Shown piece after piece: positions 17,253-28,244 of a stretch of DNA of 64,000 nucleotides. The translations under genes were made by a program, and so were the position numbers. Within the stretch, counting starts at the first letter, position 1; every line of letters starts with the position of its first letter. The notes below the pieces were generated by a model, which was not told the DNA's origin, ran no database searches, and was given only the letters and a program-made list of their open reading frames with translations. The stretch is from Anthracocystis setariae (taxonomy: Eukaryota > Basidiomycota > Ustilaginomycetes > Ustilaginales > Ustilaginaceae): the NCBI GenBank assembly GCA_928724745.1, contig CAKMXJ010000018.1, positions 1 through 64,000 of the forward strand, read 5' to 3'.

Positions 17253-18200
17253 TCAAGCTTGCAAGACACTACTCGGCTTTCGACGGTGGAGTCGCATCTT
17301 TTGGCGATGGTAGTCAGCCCTAGCAGCCAGCCCCGAAGTCGAGGGGACGTGGCGACGACGATGCTTGATGCGACAACCTTCAGTTGTGGCATGGTTCTGG
17401 TGACCAGCCGAGGTGCCAGCTGAAGTTGAGTTACTCATCGGGGTAGATACGTCACCCGCGTTGGAACCGGTCGAGGAAGAAGAAGAAGAAGAAGAAGAAG
17501 AAGGATCCCATTCGGAATTACCAGAGGTGCTGTTTCCCATCGAAGTGGCCCCATTGGAAGCGTTGGCTGAGACCGGAGAGCTGGAAGGATTGTTCGTACT
17601 GGAGGCTTGACCGCCAAAGTCGAGATCGATGCAGTTGTAGAACGCATTGACGGTGTTATCGATGGTCCAGACCGCATACACGACATGATGACCCGTGCGC
17701 GAAGGCATACTGCTCGTAAGGTCGTGACTCATCGTTGCCTGAGGAGGCTTACCGTTCATGGGAACCGTGAGGAAAGGCTGCGACTCAAAGTCGCTGGCAG
17801 TTAAAGCTGCAGACGAAGATCCATCCCAGCTCGACTTGGTGATATAGTACTTGAAGTCGGTCGTAGCGTGCTGGGCGGTGAAGGTCCAGGTGAAGGCGTG
17901 AACGTCGCTGGCTTTGGTGGTTGGCCATAGACTCGAACCCTGTTTGTCGAGTTGACCAAACTGGCTCAGACCAGCTGAGCAGAGATGTCCGCCCCCATCG
18001 CGAGTGAAGGGGAGGCCTTTGGGAGCTTCCAGAGACTGTGGCTCGTATTGGATCTCGCCGCAATTCTGTGCCTTGCCCTCTTTGCAAAAGTAATTGCGCG
18101 AAGCGGGTGAGTTGACGTAGCCGTGAGCATCTACGTTGGAGACGAGGAACGAAGAGAAGGTGGCGACCAGCGCGACGAGCTGAAAGAGAGTGATCGACAT
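17253..18200 (-). CDS. AA10 lytic polysaccharide monooxygenase, secreted
   Basis: 315 aa from ATG 18200. A 25-residue signal peptide ends ...NVDA, so the mature protein starts HGYVNSPASR. His1 is the amino-terminal copper ligand, and the second ligand is the His in FTAQHATTDF (mature residue about 86). NAFYNCIDLDF closes the catalytic domain. Cys pairs and the 'GLPFTRDGGGHLC' region fit family AA10 (chitin-binding type 4), which oxidatively cleaves chitin or cellulose. A Ser/Thr/Asn-rich tail with a Ser run (GAA microsatellite at 17475-17500) and a basic C-terminus follow; no carbohydrate-binding module is seen. Smuts are known to have AA10 genes. The substrate cannot be read from sequence alone; fungal or plant-pathogen cell-wall chitin is a fair guess. 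Confidence 0.9.
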   Translation of the reverse strand: MSITLFQLVALVATFSSFLVSNVDAHGYVNSPASRNYFCKEGKAQNCGEIQYEPQSLEAPKGLPFTRDGGGHLCSAGLSQFGQLDKQGSSLWPTTKASDVHAFTWTFTAQHATTDFKYYITKSSWDGSSSAALTASDFESQPFLTVPMNGKPPQATMSHDLTSSMPSRTGHHVVYAVWTIDNTVNAFYNCIDLDFGGQASSTNNPSSSPVSANASNGATSMGNSTSGNSEWDPSSSSSSSSSSTGSNAGDVSTPMSNSTSAGTSAGHQNHATTEGCRIKHRRRHVPSTSGLAARADYHRQKMRLHRRKPSSVLQA

Positions 18201-18512
18201 GTTGCGAGGCAAAAGGGGACCAGCCCAGAAAGAGAGAGCGAGAGAGAGAGAGAGAGAGATGATGGTAGTAGAGATAGAAGACGATCTATGGAAGCAAATG
18301 GCTAAGAAACGTAACAGGCCAGCCTGTGACTATTGAGAGAGCGGAGAGGAGACAAAGGGAAGAGCGAATGATTTGGATGTACGGTTTTGTATGCAGCATC
18401 GGAACGCAAGACAATCGTAAGCGCCGTCGCGCTTATATCCCTTTTGCCGACTTGACGTGCATATAACCGAGGGAGCCCTATTGGCATCCTTTTTCTCTCC
18501 ATTCATGCGCCT

Positions 18513-18550
18513 TCAAACCCGCTGCAACTCCGAGGGGTCGCTGTAACGCA

Positions 18551-18582
<32 letters not shown>

Positions 18583-18929
18583 ATGGAGCCTGATAGTTCC
18601 CTTTTGATCACTCTCGACCATTTTCGGGGTGCTTCCGAGCTTGAAGAGTCTCGTGCGTCAAGATGTTGCTGCACACGACAAGGTTGAGCTTTGTTGGTTG
18701 AATTCATGCTGGCAATGCGCAAAACGGTTGATGCAAATTTTGCGGGATTCTGACAGCTCGACGCTCGGTTGTGGCGTCGTTGGCAGCGGGACTGACTGAG
18801 CTTGTCTGCTGGCATTATCCTACCAAAAAGAGTTACAGTTGAAACAACACTCAAAGCTACAGCACTGTGCAGTACAGTACAAAAGACAACGATAGTGACG
18901 AACAGAGCACCTACAGTAGGATGACCCAT
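18513..18929 (-). CDS. Possible small secreted protein
   Basis: 138 aa from ATG 18929. The N-terminus (MGHPTVGALFVTIVVFCTVL then HSAVALS) has the layout of a signal peptide with a cleavage site after AVA. The rest is basic and Ser-rich, with three Cys after the signal (RCQRR, SSCQN, PCRVQ). It ends with a run of Arg-Ala repeats encoded by a (GCCCTC)n microsatellite near 18560. No family is recognised. Smut effectors are often small, secreted and unconserved, so it is worth listing, but a chance ORF in a 2.4-kb intergenic region is quite possible. Confidence 0.3.
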
Positions 18930-20575
18930 CGAATACTACCACAGCACCGTCGTCGGCTCAGCTCGGGACGAAGCGAGCGAGGGATGCACGCTGTATAGTC
19001 ACATCCCCAACTTTCTGGGGTGAGCCTCTAAGCAATGCGTCATAATGTCACTTTCTGAGCGCGGTTCGACATACAGTATGATGCTCAAAATTTCAAGGGT
19101 CTACTGCAGTGGTCACAGTGATTTTGCAATGGGCGTCGCCCTGGGGATCATCCGAATCCAAAAATGAGTTGACTTTGGCTGGCCCTCTGAATCGTCTGGT
19201 CACCTTTCGGCACTTTCCCGAACCTCGTTCCGGTAATTTGAACGGATGTAGTGCATGGGTGTGATGAGCAGCGCAGCCTACGAGAGCTACCACACGGCTA
19301 CTACGTCGGGTAAAATGCCGGAATTTGTCAGACTCCTCAACCCGGTGCCGATACTGTGAGTAATCCGATAACACAGGGCCCTCCGATCCTCTCTTATCGA
19401 GAGTGTCGGCACGATAAGCACGGCTCACAGAACAGGTGCACGAAACTCCTTCGAGGGAGGCTGAGATCGAAGCAAAGGCTTTCAACTTGGAGCATGTGAC
19501 CTTGTGCCTTTGTGAATGGCAGAAGGGTCCCAAGCGGTAAGGAAAGCGGACTTGTACAGAAAAAAGCTGCGGAAGATTGTGAAGCTATGTGCATCCGAAC
19601 GAAACGAAGAGGCTTATATGTACTGCGCGCGAGATGCCTACCCATCCAACGGAGTCCAAGTCACGGCTGGTCAGCGCCGTCAACCCTCAAATTTTGTTAT
19701 CACTACTACCACCATTTTGATTGCCTAGATAGCATCGACTTGGAGTTCGGGACGCCAACACAACTTCAAACTTCACGCCGACAAAGCTTGGCAGACATCT
19801 AGCAGCCGCCTTACCGTACATCTCGATATGCCTCTACAATTCTGTACCACAAAAACGTGTCTCGCGTTCTCTCTCGATGTGCGTTCTTGGACAGGCTGTC
19901 TCGCATCTTTGTGCATGAAATCAAGCGCCGACAATGAAAGGGTGAGGCTACAGTATTTTTAGATCATGTTGCCACAGGTCGGGGTCACTGCACCTGAGGC
20001 TGCGAGATCACGTACGAGCCCAGTCGACCTTGTTCACGCTTCGACATTCCCGAATGCTTCCGGAAAGAAGCAGGCCTGTCAAACCCAAGCTCGGCTCTTC
20101 GATCATGCCAAGGTATTGCGTCCGATTTTAGATTGCTGGGCCGTCAAAAACTCGCAAATCGCTCTGGGGTTTAGCCTTATCAGCATCCAAGGTTGAGGTC
20201 CTCAGCAGCGAGATGGGGTCCAGCAGGTTATCTCAAGGCGACTACGGCTGGATAGATATTTCGAAGTTCTGGACCCTCGCTGGATTTGGGTGGGGCAGCA
20301 ATCTCTTAGCACTTCTTCTATTATTGCCCAATGTGGAATCACCAGCCGTTCGCACGACGGGGGTCATCAGCTACAGCTCCCGTCCTAGGACCGTACAGGA
20401 TCATCTCGCTCTCGGAAAGGGTTAAAAAGATCTATGCCCCATTTTTCCCGCGTCTTTCCTTCCTTCCTTCTTTTCAGCCATCATCAGCGTGATCACCTTC
20501 AAGTCGCATAGAGCTTTGCCCGAAGTCTCGATCACTCTTCCCCGAGTCCAGTCTGTTCAGGAATGAGGGAACGAC
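18930..20575. other. Intergenic region without recognised genes
   Basis: Short ORFs only, none with a motif. A GTAC-rich palindromic patch lies at its left edge (GTGCAGTACAGTAC, 18867-18880, just inside the preceding ORF). The right part is the upstream region of the F-box gene, with C/T-rich sequence at 20445-20475. Confidence 0.4.
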
Positions 20576-21437
20576 ATGAATGACGACAAGGAAAATCAAC
20601 CACACACTTCCAGGAGGCCACGTCGAGGGGAGCCTGACCTTCCTCAGGAGTCTGATACCTTGGTAGTAGATCAAACAAATCGTGTCGCCGAGGATGCTGG
20701 GGTAAGCTCTTCCACTTCGGAGCACACCTTCCTCGGGCTTCCAAGGGAATTGTCGTCCCTCATCTTGAGCTATCTTGATGCGAAGGACTTGCAGTCGATG
20801 AGAGGTGTTAGCCGGGTGTTGCACTCTCTACCCGAGTGCTGGGTCGACGTTGATATCAAGTGGGCGGGCCCGCTTAAAGTCAACGAGACAAAGTGCACCA
20901 CCACTCGTAGAGTCGTCAACCAGCTTCGCTTTTATGGACAAAACTCATGTCGACAGCTTCGGAGCGTTCGCATTGATGCTCCACTGTGCAACTGCTGTCA
21001 AGTCTACTCTGATCAACTCTTCGAAGAGCTGGCTAAGAGCCGTAGAACGTTGACGTCAGTGTCTCTGGCGCTCTCGAATCGGACTCGGAGCTTGATCGAG
21101 CTTGACGAGAAATGCAAAAGTCCGATCGATGTTGACCCGAGCCTTTTGGGCCCAGACACATTCCGGACTAGCCAAGCACGCCCCGAGGATGTTAGCTTTT
21201 CAGTCTTACGCTTGATCCTCCACAGCCCGTCTCAAATACCGCCAGTCAGAATCGATGGCAGCAATCCGCAACCCGAGCGCTTCTGTCGTGTTCTGACCAT
21301 GAGCCACGATGACGACCTCTGTCCCGAAACAAGCGGGCATCATTGGCGACAAAGTGATTCCTCCGCATTCCCTGGCACTCAGGAGCATCACTCAGGGTGT
21401 GCCGGAACGATCGTTCTGCATCTACCGGGCTTCCTCT
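20576..21437 (+). pseudogene. F-box protein gene, left part, split by retrotransposon
   Basis: ATG 20576. The F-box lies at about residues 50-82 (TFLGLPRELSSLILSYLDAK then DLQSMRGVSRVL); such proteins recruit substrates to SCF ubiquitin ligases. The following Leu- and Arg-rich sequence has no clear repeat family. The frame is broken at 21438 by the 5' LTR, with the last five bases CCTCT being the target duplication. The ORF runs on about 140 bp into the LTR, which would add a foreign tail. Joined across one CCTCT to 31134-31780, the frame is uninterrupted and totals 503 codons. Confidence 0.8.
21433..21437. repeat. Target site duplication CCTCT (left)
   Basis: CCTCT directly before TGTTACAG of the 5' LTR, matched by CCTCT at 31129-31133 directly after the 3' LTR. 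Confidence 0.9.
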
Positions 21438-22550
21438 TGTTACAGGCAGCGAAGCCGAGGCGGTGGAAAACTGGTTTTTCGGCCGCCCTCGGCTCAAGCG
21501 CGGTTGAAAGGGCTACGGTCAACCGCCCTCGCATTCGGGTGAGGGGAGATACGTGGCCAGCAGTGCGTCGAAGTTAGCAGTGGCGTTACTCACGGGCGGC
21601 AGAGTTGGAGCGGTGGAAAACACGCTTTTCGGCCGCCTTCGGGTCGAGTGCGGCGCAAAGAGTCTCTTTCAGCCGGTTTCGTCCATAGCGATCGGATGGC
21701 GGCCGTTCGACAGCGCAGAGACGCCAGATCGTGACGACGCCATCTCGAGGCGATCAGCAGTCGAAGGACACCATCTCGAGCGCTCTCAGAGGCTTGGGGG
21801 TGATCAGATACTTGTACCACGGTCAGTACATGCGCACACGCAGGCCGTGCAGCTAGACAATAGGCTAGCGCCGGATCGGCCTTGCCATAGGGGCTTGGAG
21901 CGGTCATACTTAATGTCTCCTCACCCGGCTCGTAGTGGATGAGCTCCTCATCCACTCTACTTCTTACAACACCAGTCTTTAGCTCAGTATAGCTCCTTAA
22001 CGTCGTCGTCACGATCATTCAGTATCTAGTAAAGTAAGTTGCAATTACAGTAGCATTGCAGCTTCCTTGCGTGCCTCCGTTCAAGTCGGAGAACAGCTAG
22101 ACGTCGTCAGGACCTGTGACGACACTACAACACATAACCGCTGCCTACAAGCTAATACCTAGACGTCAGACTCTGGGACGTCGCCGTAACAGCTTAGTGA
22201 TCACGTCTAGTGTTCACCTAACCATCTCCTAAGCCTTCTGTCTTGTCAAGAGCGCTCGCGGGACACCAGGCTATCACACTGTAATATCGAGTACGCCGTG
22301 CTGCCGCTGAACGGAGCGCCAACAGCGTCAGTCGGTAATAGGACGAACGCGGTCGAGAAACTCACACTCCGCCGCCGCGGGATCGAGTGCGGCTTAATAG
22401 TCCTCATCGGGCCGCCGGCGTACCTGCGCAACCCACCTCGTACTTCTCAGTTGCACAGGCGTATATCACAAACTCGGCGGCCCAGCCCCGCAGAACCGCA
22501 CCGTGCTCGAACCGAGATCGGCCTATTTACCAGGCGCCCGACCGCTGACA
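21438..22550 (+). repeat. 5' LTR
   Basis: 1,113 bp, TGTTACAGG ... CCGCTGACA. ORFs inside it are duplicated word for word in the 3' LTR with a constant offset of 8,578 bp. No recognised tRNA-primer site directly follows (22551 onward starts TTAGAGTGGATCG); self-priming, as in Tf1, would be an alternative. Confidence 0.95.
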
Positions 22551-22587
22551 TTAGAGTGGATCGTTCAAGCAGCGCCCCGTACTCGAC

Positions 22588-24264
22588 ATGACCGACGCAG
22601 TCGCGCCGCGAGGCAGTACACCTCGCAGTCGGACGTCGTCGCCTCCTGCAGCGAACCCAGAACCATTGCTGCAGGGCCTAATCGAGGACATACGACTTCA
22701 GATGAAGGAGGTCCATAACCAACGCATGGCTTACGAAACTAGTCGTCAGGAGGCCATGCTGAAAGAGAGCCAAGACCGACTCCGCTTTCAGGAGAAGCTC
22801 TACTTACTCATGGACCAGGCGACCGGCTCCAAGCCGTCGCCCACGCCGTCGACAGCTATCCCAGCGTCGTCGCGACCTCTAACGGCGCATCAGGAGGAGA
22901 TCCTCGCGCTCAAGGCCGAGATCGCAGATCTCCGGGAGCTGATCAAGCCAGCTCTACGCCGAGGGGGTGAGCCGGAGGTCGCCGCCGTCGCCCCTGGGCA
23001 CGAAGCGCACGAGGAGAGGTCGTACAGCATGCATGATGACCCTCGGCGTTCTGCTCCGCTGGGCAGCTCCACTCCCGTCCGCCGGTCAGCGGTGTCCGGC
23101 CTACGCTGGAACGACGAGTACAGTCAAGAGGACTTGTATTCGACGTCCACTGGCCGACGCCCCGCCTGGGACCACCCTACGATGCCGACACGGGAAACAA
23201 ACTTCGAGCGCAACACTACCAAGAATGATCCGAAGCTAGATTTCCCCGACTGGCAAGAGGATGACCTGGAAATGTCACTCATTCAGGTCGAGGCCTGGTT
23301 CCGATACCAAGAGATGGCCGACGGCCGCAAGAGGATCCAGTTCCTAGGGCCGCATCTCAAGGGTCGGGCTCTCACTTGGTACCGGTCGAAGCTACGAGCC
23401 GATCCATCACAGTCGGGTGCGTTGTTCGGTGACTGGGCGCTCTTCGTTAACCGGCTCAAGCAACTCTATGGGGTACATGACGAGAAGCTAGACGCTTTCA
23501 ATAAGCTCTACGCCCTGCGCCTTGCCAGCGACAAGCCAGGCGCCGCAAGCGAGTATGTTGAGGCGTTCAGGACCCTCGAAGAGCGCGCCGGCATGAGCGA
23601 CGAACACCTCAAGCTCCACCTTTTCCGACGAGGTTTGACGACAGCTCTCCAGCGTCAGTTCGAACGCACGTCACCGAAGACGATGTGGGAATTCTATCGC
23701 GAGGTAGAAGATTTGGACCGCAATCGGGTCCTGGCGCAACAGACGTACCAGGGCGGTGCAGCGACCCTCACTCAGCCGACCTCAAGTTCACTGCGGTACG
23801 ATTTCTTCACTTCGGCCGGGCGAACTAACGCTCCGGCCGCCGTCGGTGCAAAAACGGCTGGACGAGTAGTAGCGCCGTCCGCGACAGAGACTCGACCGGC
23901 TGCAGCCACACCCGCTCCAGCGCGCCCTCGGCCGTTACCGCCTCACATGGCCCAGCGTCTGCCTGTCGTCTACGATCGCTCGCCGACGACTTTCGGCGCC
24001 ACCACGTGCAAGCGATGTGGTAAAGAGGGTCATTGGGTGCGTGACTGCCCTCAGCCGGCCCGAGAGACGGCCACCGGAGCGCCACGACGGCCGGGACCTC
24101 GAGCCTACGTCGCACAAGAGGACGTCGTGGCACACGAGGACGCCGAAGACCAGGAGGAGGAGGAGGAGGTGCTTGATTATGAAGACCTCCCACCCCTCGC
24201 TGACGACGACCGGGTCGAAGGTGATCCTGACGACGAGGGAAACGGGCGTGGGACAACCGAATGA
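22588..24264 (+). CDS. Retrotransposon Gag with zinc knuckle
   Basis: 558 aa from ATG 22588, 37 bp after the LTR. It has an N-terminal coiled-coil-like region (about residues 30-130), then a capsid/retrotrans-gag region (LTWYRSKLRADPSQ ... LYALRLASDKPGAASEYVEAF), a zinc knuckle CKRCGKEGHWVRDC (about residues 473-486), and an acidic tail. Its TGA overlaps the ATG of pol (ATGA at 24261-24264). This suggests coupled termination and re-initiation rather than a frameshift. Confidence 0.95.
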   Translation: MTDAVAPRGSTPRSRTSSPPAANPEPLLQGLIEDIRLQMKEVHNQRMAYETSRQEAMLKESQDRLRFQEKLYLLMDQATGSKPSPTPSTAIPASSRPLTAHQEEILALKAEIADLRELIKPALRRGGEPEVAAVAPGHEAHEERSYSMHDDPRRSAPLGSSTPVRRSAVSGLRWNDEYSQEDLYSTSTGRRPAWDHPTMPTRETNFERNTTKNDPKLDFPDWQEDDLEMSLIQVEAWFRYQEMADGRKRIQFLGPHLKGRALTWYRSKLRADPSQSGALFGDWALFVNRLKQLYGVHDEKLDAFNKLYALRLASDKPGAASEYVEAFRTLEERAGMSDEHLKLHLFRRGLTTALQRQFERTSPKTMWEFYREVEDLDRNRVLAQQTYQGGAATLTQPTSSSLRYDFFTSAGRTNAPAAVGAKTAGRVVAPSATETRPAAATPAPARPRPLPPHMAQRLPVVYDRSPTTFGATTCKRCGKEGHWVRDCPQPARETATGAPRRPGPRAYVAQEDVVAHEDAEDQEEEEEVLDYEDLPPLADDDRVEGDPDDEGNGRGTTE

Positions 24265-27200
24265 TGGCTTGTCTTGCCCTGCAACCGCCCTCGCCATCAC
24301 CCTGTATATATCGGAACTGTTCGTTGTGTTTCTCGGCCAACTCCAATCCATCGGTCCTCGAAGTTACCGGCACCATTAACGGGTGCCCGGCTCGCATCCT
24401 GGCCGACACCGGAGCTTCACTGTCTCTTCTCTCAAGCGCTTACGCCCGTACATATTGTATTAACACCAAGACTACTCACCAGCCCACTGCAGTCCACGGC
24501 GTCAGCGGCCATCGTCTAGCTATCACTCACGAAGTGATGCTGGCGGTCAACATCGGCGAGCAATCCTTACCGCCGCTACAGGCCTATGTCGCGGATATCA
24601 GCGATTTCGATCTCATTATCGGCTATCAGGAACTTCGTACACTTCAGCCGATAATCGATTGGACTTCGGGCCGAATTAAATTCACCGCGGCGCAGCAAGG
24701 TTCACTGAGCCGCGTTAAACACGACCTCGGTCCGTTTCATAATGTCACCAGCCGCGCCGTATCATCAAATGAGCCGGCTATCACAGTCCACGGAAACGAG
24801 TTCGTCTCGCTCCAACAGCTTGTCCAGGCATCCTATCAGGACGGACCGATTGGTATTATGCTGATCGATGCTCCACCCTCATCGCTGCCTAGCTTCGGCT
24901 TCGTCCCTACCGGCGAAGACAAAGGCATCGAGATCGAGGTGGAGCCCGAGCCAGCTAATCCAGTGTCGATCCCAGAGCAATATCGGGATCTCGAGGCGGT
25001 ATTCAGCGAAGTCGAGGCCGACAAGCTGCCTCCTCGCACCAGCACGGATTTGCCCATCGAGCTCGTACCGGGAGCCAAACCTCCTCAGGGCCCACTTTAC
25101 CTCAAGGGGCCTAAGGAGATGGAGGAACTTCGCAAGTACCTCGACGAGAACCTTGCAAAGGGGTTCATTCGGCCATCAAAGAGCCCAGCTCGTTCTCCAG
25201 TGCTGTTTGTGCCGAAGAAGGACGGCGGCCTCCGCCTCTGCGTCGACTACCGAGGCCTCAACGAGATCACTGTCAAGAATCGAGCGCCGCTGCCGCTCAT
25301 CGAGGAGCAACTGTTCTTACTGAGGAATGCTAAGGTGTTCAGCAAGCTCGATCTCAAGGCGGCTTACAATCTGGTACGCATAGCTGACGGTGATGAATGG
25401 AAAACGGCGTTTGGTACCCAGCTCGGCCTGTATGAGTACCTGGTCATGCCTTTCGGGCTGGCAAACGCACCGTCGCACTTCCAGTCGCTCGTCAACGGCA
25501 TTTTCCGTGACATTATCGGTGTCTACGTCGTGGTGTACCTCGACGACTTTCTCATCTTCAGCAACAACGAGGATGAACATGTTGAGCACGTCCGTGAGGT
25601 GCTGCGGCGTCTGAAGGTGAATCGGCTCTTCGCCAAGCTGTCGAAGTGCATTTTTCACACAGATACCGTCGAGTTCCTGGGCTACGTCATCACGCCAGGA
25701 GGCATCGAGATGGACCAGGAGAAAGTGCGAACTATCAAAGAGTGGCCGCTGCCTCAGTCGATCCATGACATCCAGCGTTTCTTGGGGTTTGCAAACTTCT
25801 ATCGCCGGTTCATTTCGCATTTCGCTCGCATCTCGAAGCCCCTCACATCGCTCGTCAAGCCTACGGAACGGTTCAAGAAGTTGCAGCTGTCGGAGGAGGC
25901 AGTTGGGGCGTTCCACAAGCTCATCGAAGCATTCACAACGGCCGGGGTACTGCGGCATTTCGACTATCACAAGCCGACTCGCCTCGAGACCGACGCAAGC
26001 GATTTCGCCATCGCCGGCGTCCTCAAGCAGGAGACGGAAAACCGATGGCACCCTGTGGCTTTCTATTCGCGCAAGATGACGTCGGCCGAAAAGAACTACG
26101 AGATTCATGACAAGGAGCTCCTCGCCATCGTTGCCTGTCTCCATCAGTGGCGACATATGCTGGCGGGGCTCCCATCTCAGTTCGCCGTTCTCTCGGATCA
26201 CGAAGCGCTCAAGTACTTCACGGCGCAACGCCGTATTAGTGGCCGACAGGCTCGGTGGGCTGTGTTACTGGCCGATTTCGACTTTGTTGTTCAGTACCGA
26301 CCAGGAGACAAAGCTGGCGAGCCCGATTCCTTGACACGACGCAGTGACATGGAGCCATCAGCAAAAGAGCGCGAGCATAACGTACGACAGCTCCTCCACC
26401 CCCGCATTTTTGGAACTGCATTACCGGAAAATCAGTTACCGAGCCGAATTGAAACCGACAGCGGCTTAGCGAGGGTCATTCAGCCGCGTTCGTCGATGGC
26501 GGCAATAGTAAAGGGCGGCCTGCCGGAGTTAGTTCGCATTTTCCAACCACTCGACACCGAGCTCCAAGAGCTCCACAAACGCACGCCCTTCGAAGTCAAA
26601 GACGGTCTTTGGCATCGCGAGGGCCGACTTGTCATTCCCAAGGTCACGCTAACCGGAAAACAGGGTCGCCGCGATACACGCTCGGCGAAGATCGTCAGCG
26701 AGCAGTCCCTCTCGGTGGAGCACTTGCGCTTCATGGCGATGACGCAGTGCCACGACGGCGTCACCGCCGGCCACCCGGGTCGTGATGCAACGCTAGCCCT
26801 CACACAGCGTCACTACTGGTGGCCGGGAATGCGTGCTTGGATCGCTGACTATGTAGCGAGCTGTCCAGTCTGTGCTCGTTACAAGGTACCCCGACATCGG
26901 CCGTACGGCCTGCTCAAACCGTTAGCCACTCCCTCGAGACCTTGGGGGTCGATATCCATGGACTTCATTGAGGGCCTGCCACTCTCCGACGGCTATGATT
27001 CAATCCTCGTTGTCGTCGATCGGCTCACCAAGCTCGCGGTGCTCACGCCGTCAGTCAAGACTGTCACATCGGCTCGTACAGCCGAGCTCCTCCAGCAACA
27101 AGTGTTCCGCCGGTTCGGAATACCCGAACATATCGTCTCCGACCGCGGTCGTCAGTTCATCTCCGCGGTCTGGAAGCGGTACACCGACTCCCTCTCCATT

Positions 27201-28019
27201 CAGCATTCTCTATCGACGGCGTATCATCCTCAGACAGACGGACAGACTGAGCGGGTCAACCAAGTCGTTGAACAGTACCTCCGGATGTATTGCAACTACG
27301 AGCAGGACAACTGGGCCTCGCTGCTGGCCAACGCCGAGTTCGTCTACAACAACGCGGTACACAGCAGTCTCGGCGTCTCACCATTCTTTGCGTGCTACGG
27401 GTGGAATCCTAAGATGCATCCGGAGGTACCAGAGCGTGCTGGCGTGCTCGATCCTCAGCGAGCTGAGTTCGCTCGGTCAGAAGCAGAGCTCACTACTTAT
27501 CTGCAGGACCAAGTCCGGTCGGCTCAGGCTCGTGCGGTTGAGCAGTACAACAAGAAGCGCCTGGATGTCGAGTTCAAGGTTGGTGAGCTCGTCTACGTCA
27601 ATCGATGCAACTGGAAGACTCGCAGACCGAGTCCCAAGCTCGACACCCGCTTCGCCGGGCCGTACCCCATTGTCGAGCGTATCGGCGTTCGAGCGTACCG
27701 CCTCCAGTTACCAGCGTCACTACGGGTTCACGACGTCTTCCATGTCTCGATGCTCGAGAAGCGACGACCCAGCGAACTAGCGGGCCGAGAAGAGCGCGCG
27801 GCTGTTCCGCCGCTACCCGATGAAGACCTCGAATATGAGGTCGAAGCTATCACGGGTCATCGTACACTTGATGGACGGCTTCAATACCGCATCCTTTGGA
27901 AGGGCTACCCTGAGGAGCAGGCGTCCTGGGAGCCTGTCGAACTTCTGGCCTGCCCCGATCTCATCCAGGAGTATGAGGAAAAGCGGGGGGGACGACTTCC
28001 TAGAGTGGGACGGCAGTAA
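24261..28019 (+). CDS. Retrotransposon Pol: protease, RT, RNase H, integrase, chromodomain
   Basis: 1,252 aa. In order: aspartic protease with DTGAS (about 49-53); reverse transcriptase with YLDD (about 425-428); RNase H with ETDASDFAIAG (about 576); integrase with an HHCC zinc domain (GHPGRD ... CPVCARY, about 836-876) and catalytic Asp in SMDFIEG (about 900), Asp in SDRGRQF (about 960) and Glu in DGQTERVNQ (about 996); chromodomain (YEVEAITGHR ... YRILWKGYPEEQASWEP, about 1190-1243). All catalytic residues are present with no stop or frameshift. The chromodomain marks a chromovirus and may steer integration to particular chromatin. Confidence 0.97.
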   Translation: MMACLALQPPSPSPCIYRNCSLCFSANSNPSVLEVTGTINGCPARILADTGASLSLLSSAYARTYCINTKTTHQPTAVHGVSGHRLAITHEVMLAVNIGEQSLPPLQAYVADISDFDLIIGYQELRTLQPIIDWTSGRIKFTAAQQGSLSRVKHDLGPFHNVTSRAVSSNEPAITVHGNEFVSLQQLVQASYQDGPIGIMLIDAPPSSLPSFGFVPTGEDKGIEIEVEPEPANPVSIPEQYRDLEAVFSEVEADKLPPRTSTDLPIELVPGAKPPQGPLYLKGPKEMEELRKYLDENLAKGFIRPSKSPARSPVLFVPKKDGGLRLCVDYRGLNEITVKNRAPLPLIEEQLFLLRNAKVFSKLDLKAAYNLVRIADGDEWKTAFGTQLGLYEYLVMPFGLANAPSHFQSLVNGIFRDIIGVYVVVYLDDFLIFSNNEDEHVEHVREVLRRLKVNRLFAKLSKCIFHTDTVEFLGYVITPGGIEMDQEKVRTIKEWPLPQSIHDIQRFLGFANFYRRFISHFARISKPLTSLVKPTERFKKLQLSEEAVGAFHKLIEAFTTAGVLRHFDYHKPTRLETDASDFAIAGVLKQETENRWHPVAFYSRKMTSAEKNYEIHDKELLAIVACLHQWRHMLAGLPSQFAVLSDHEALKYFTAQRRISGRQARWAVLLADFDFVVQYRPGDKAGEPDSLTRRSDMEPSAKEREHNVRQLLHPRIFGTALPENQLPSRIETDSGLARVIQPRSSMAAIVKGGLPELVRIFQPLDTELQELHKRTPFEVKDGLWHREGRLVIPKVTLTGKQGRRDTRSAKIVSEQSLSVEHLRFMAMTQCHDGVTAGHPGRDATLALTQRHYWWPGMRAWIADYVASCPVCARYKVPRHRPYGLLKPLATPSRPWGSISMDFIEGLPLSDGYDSILVVVDRLTKLAVLTPSVKTVTSARTAELLQQQVFRRFGIPEHIVSDRGRQFISAVWKRYTDSLSIQHSLSTAYHPQTDGQTERVNQVVEQYLRMYCNYEQDNWASLLANAEFVYNNAVHSSLGVSPFFACYGWNPKMHPEVPERAGVLDPQRAEFARSEAELTTYLQDQVRSAQARAVEQYNKKRLDVEFKVGELVYVNRCNWKTRRPSPKLDTRFAGPYPIVERIGVRAYRLQLPASLRVHDVFHVSMLEKRRPSELAGREERAAVPPLPDEDLEYEVEAITGHRTLDGRLQYRILWKGYPEEQASWEPVELLACPDLIQEYEEKRGGRLPRVGRQ

Positions 28020-28244
28020 GCAAATTAGTTATTCGACCGCGTTTGATAATTTGGCGGCGCAATGCTGGTCATTCAGCCGCCGTGACGTGACTGCGGTGTG
28101 TTGGCATATGCAATCGGCCGCCGTCGACACCCGTCGCCTCACACTCACACTCTTTTCTCAAGTTTCAAGACATTACGACCAATTCATAAGAGTCTCAAGC
28201 ACAACAGCATACGACAAGAAACGACCTTAATTGCTAAACGACGG

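Noticed and set aside
21553..22018. Genes inside the LTRs (129-142 codons, both strands)
   Set aside because: They occur identically in both LTRs and overlap each other; no motifs, probably GC-rich chance frames.
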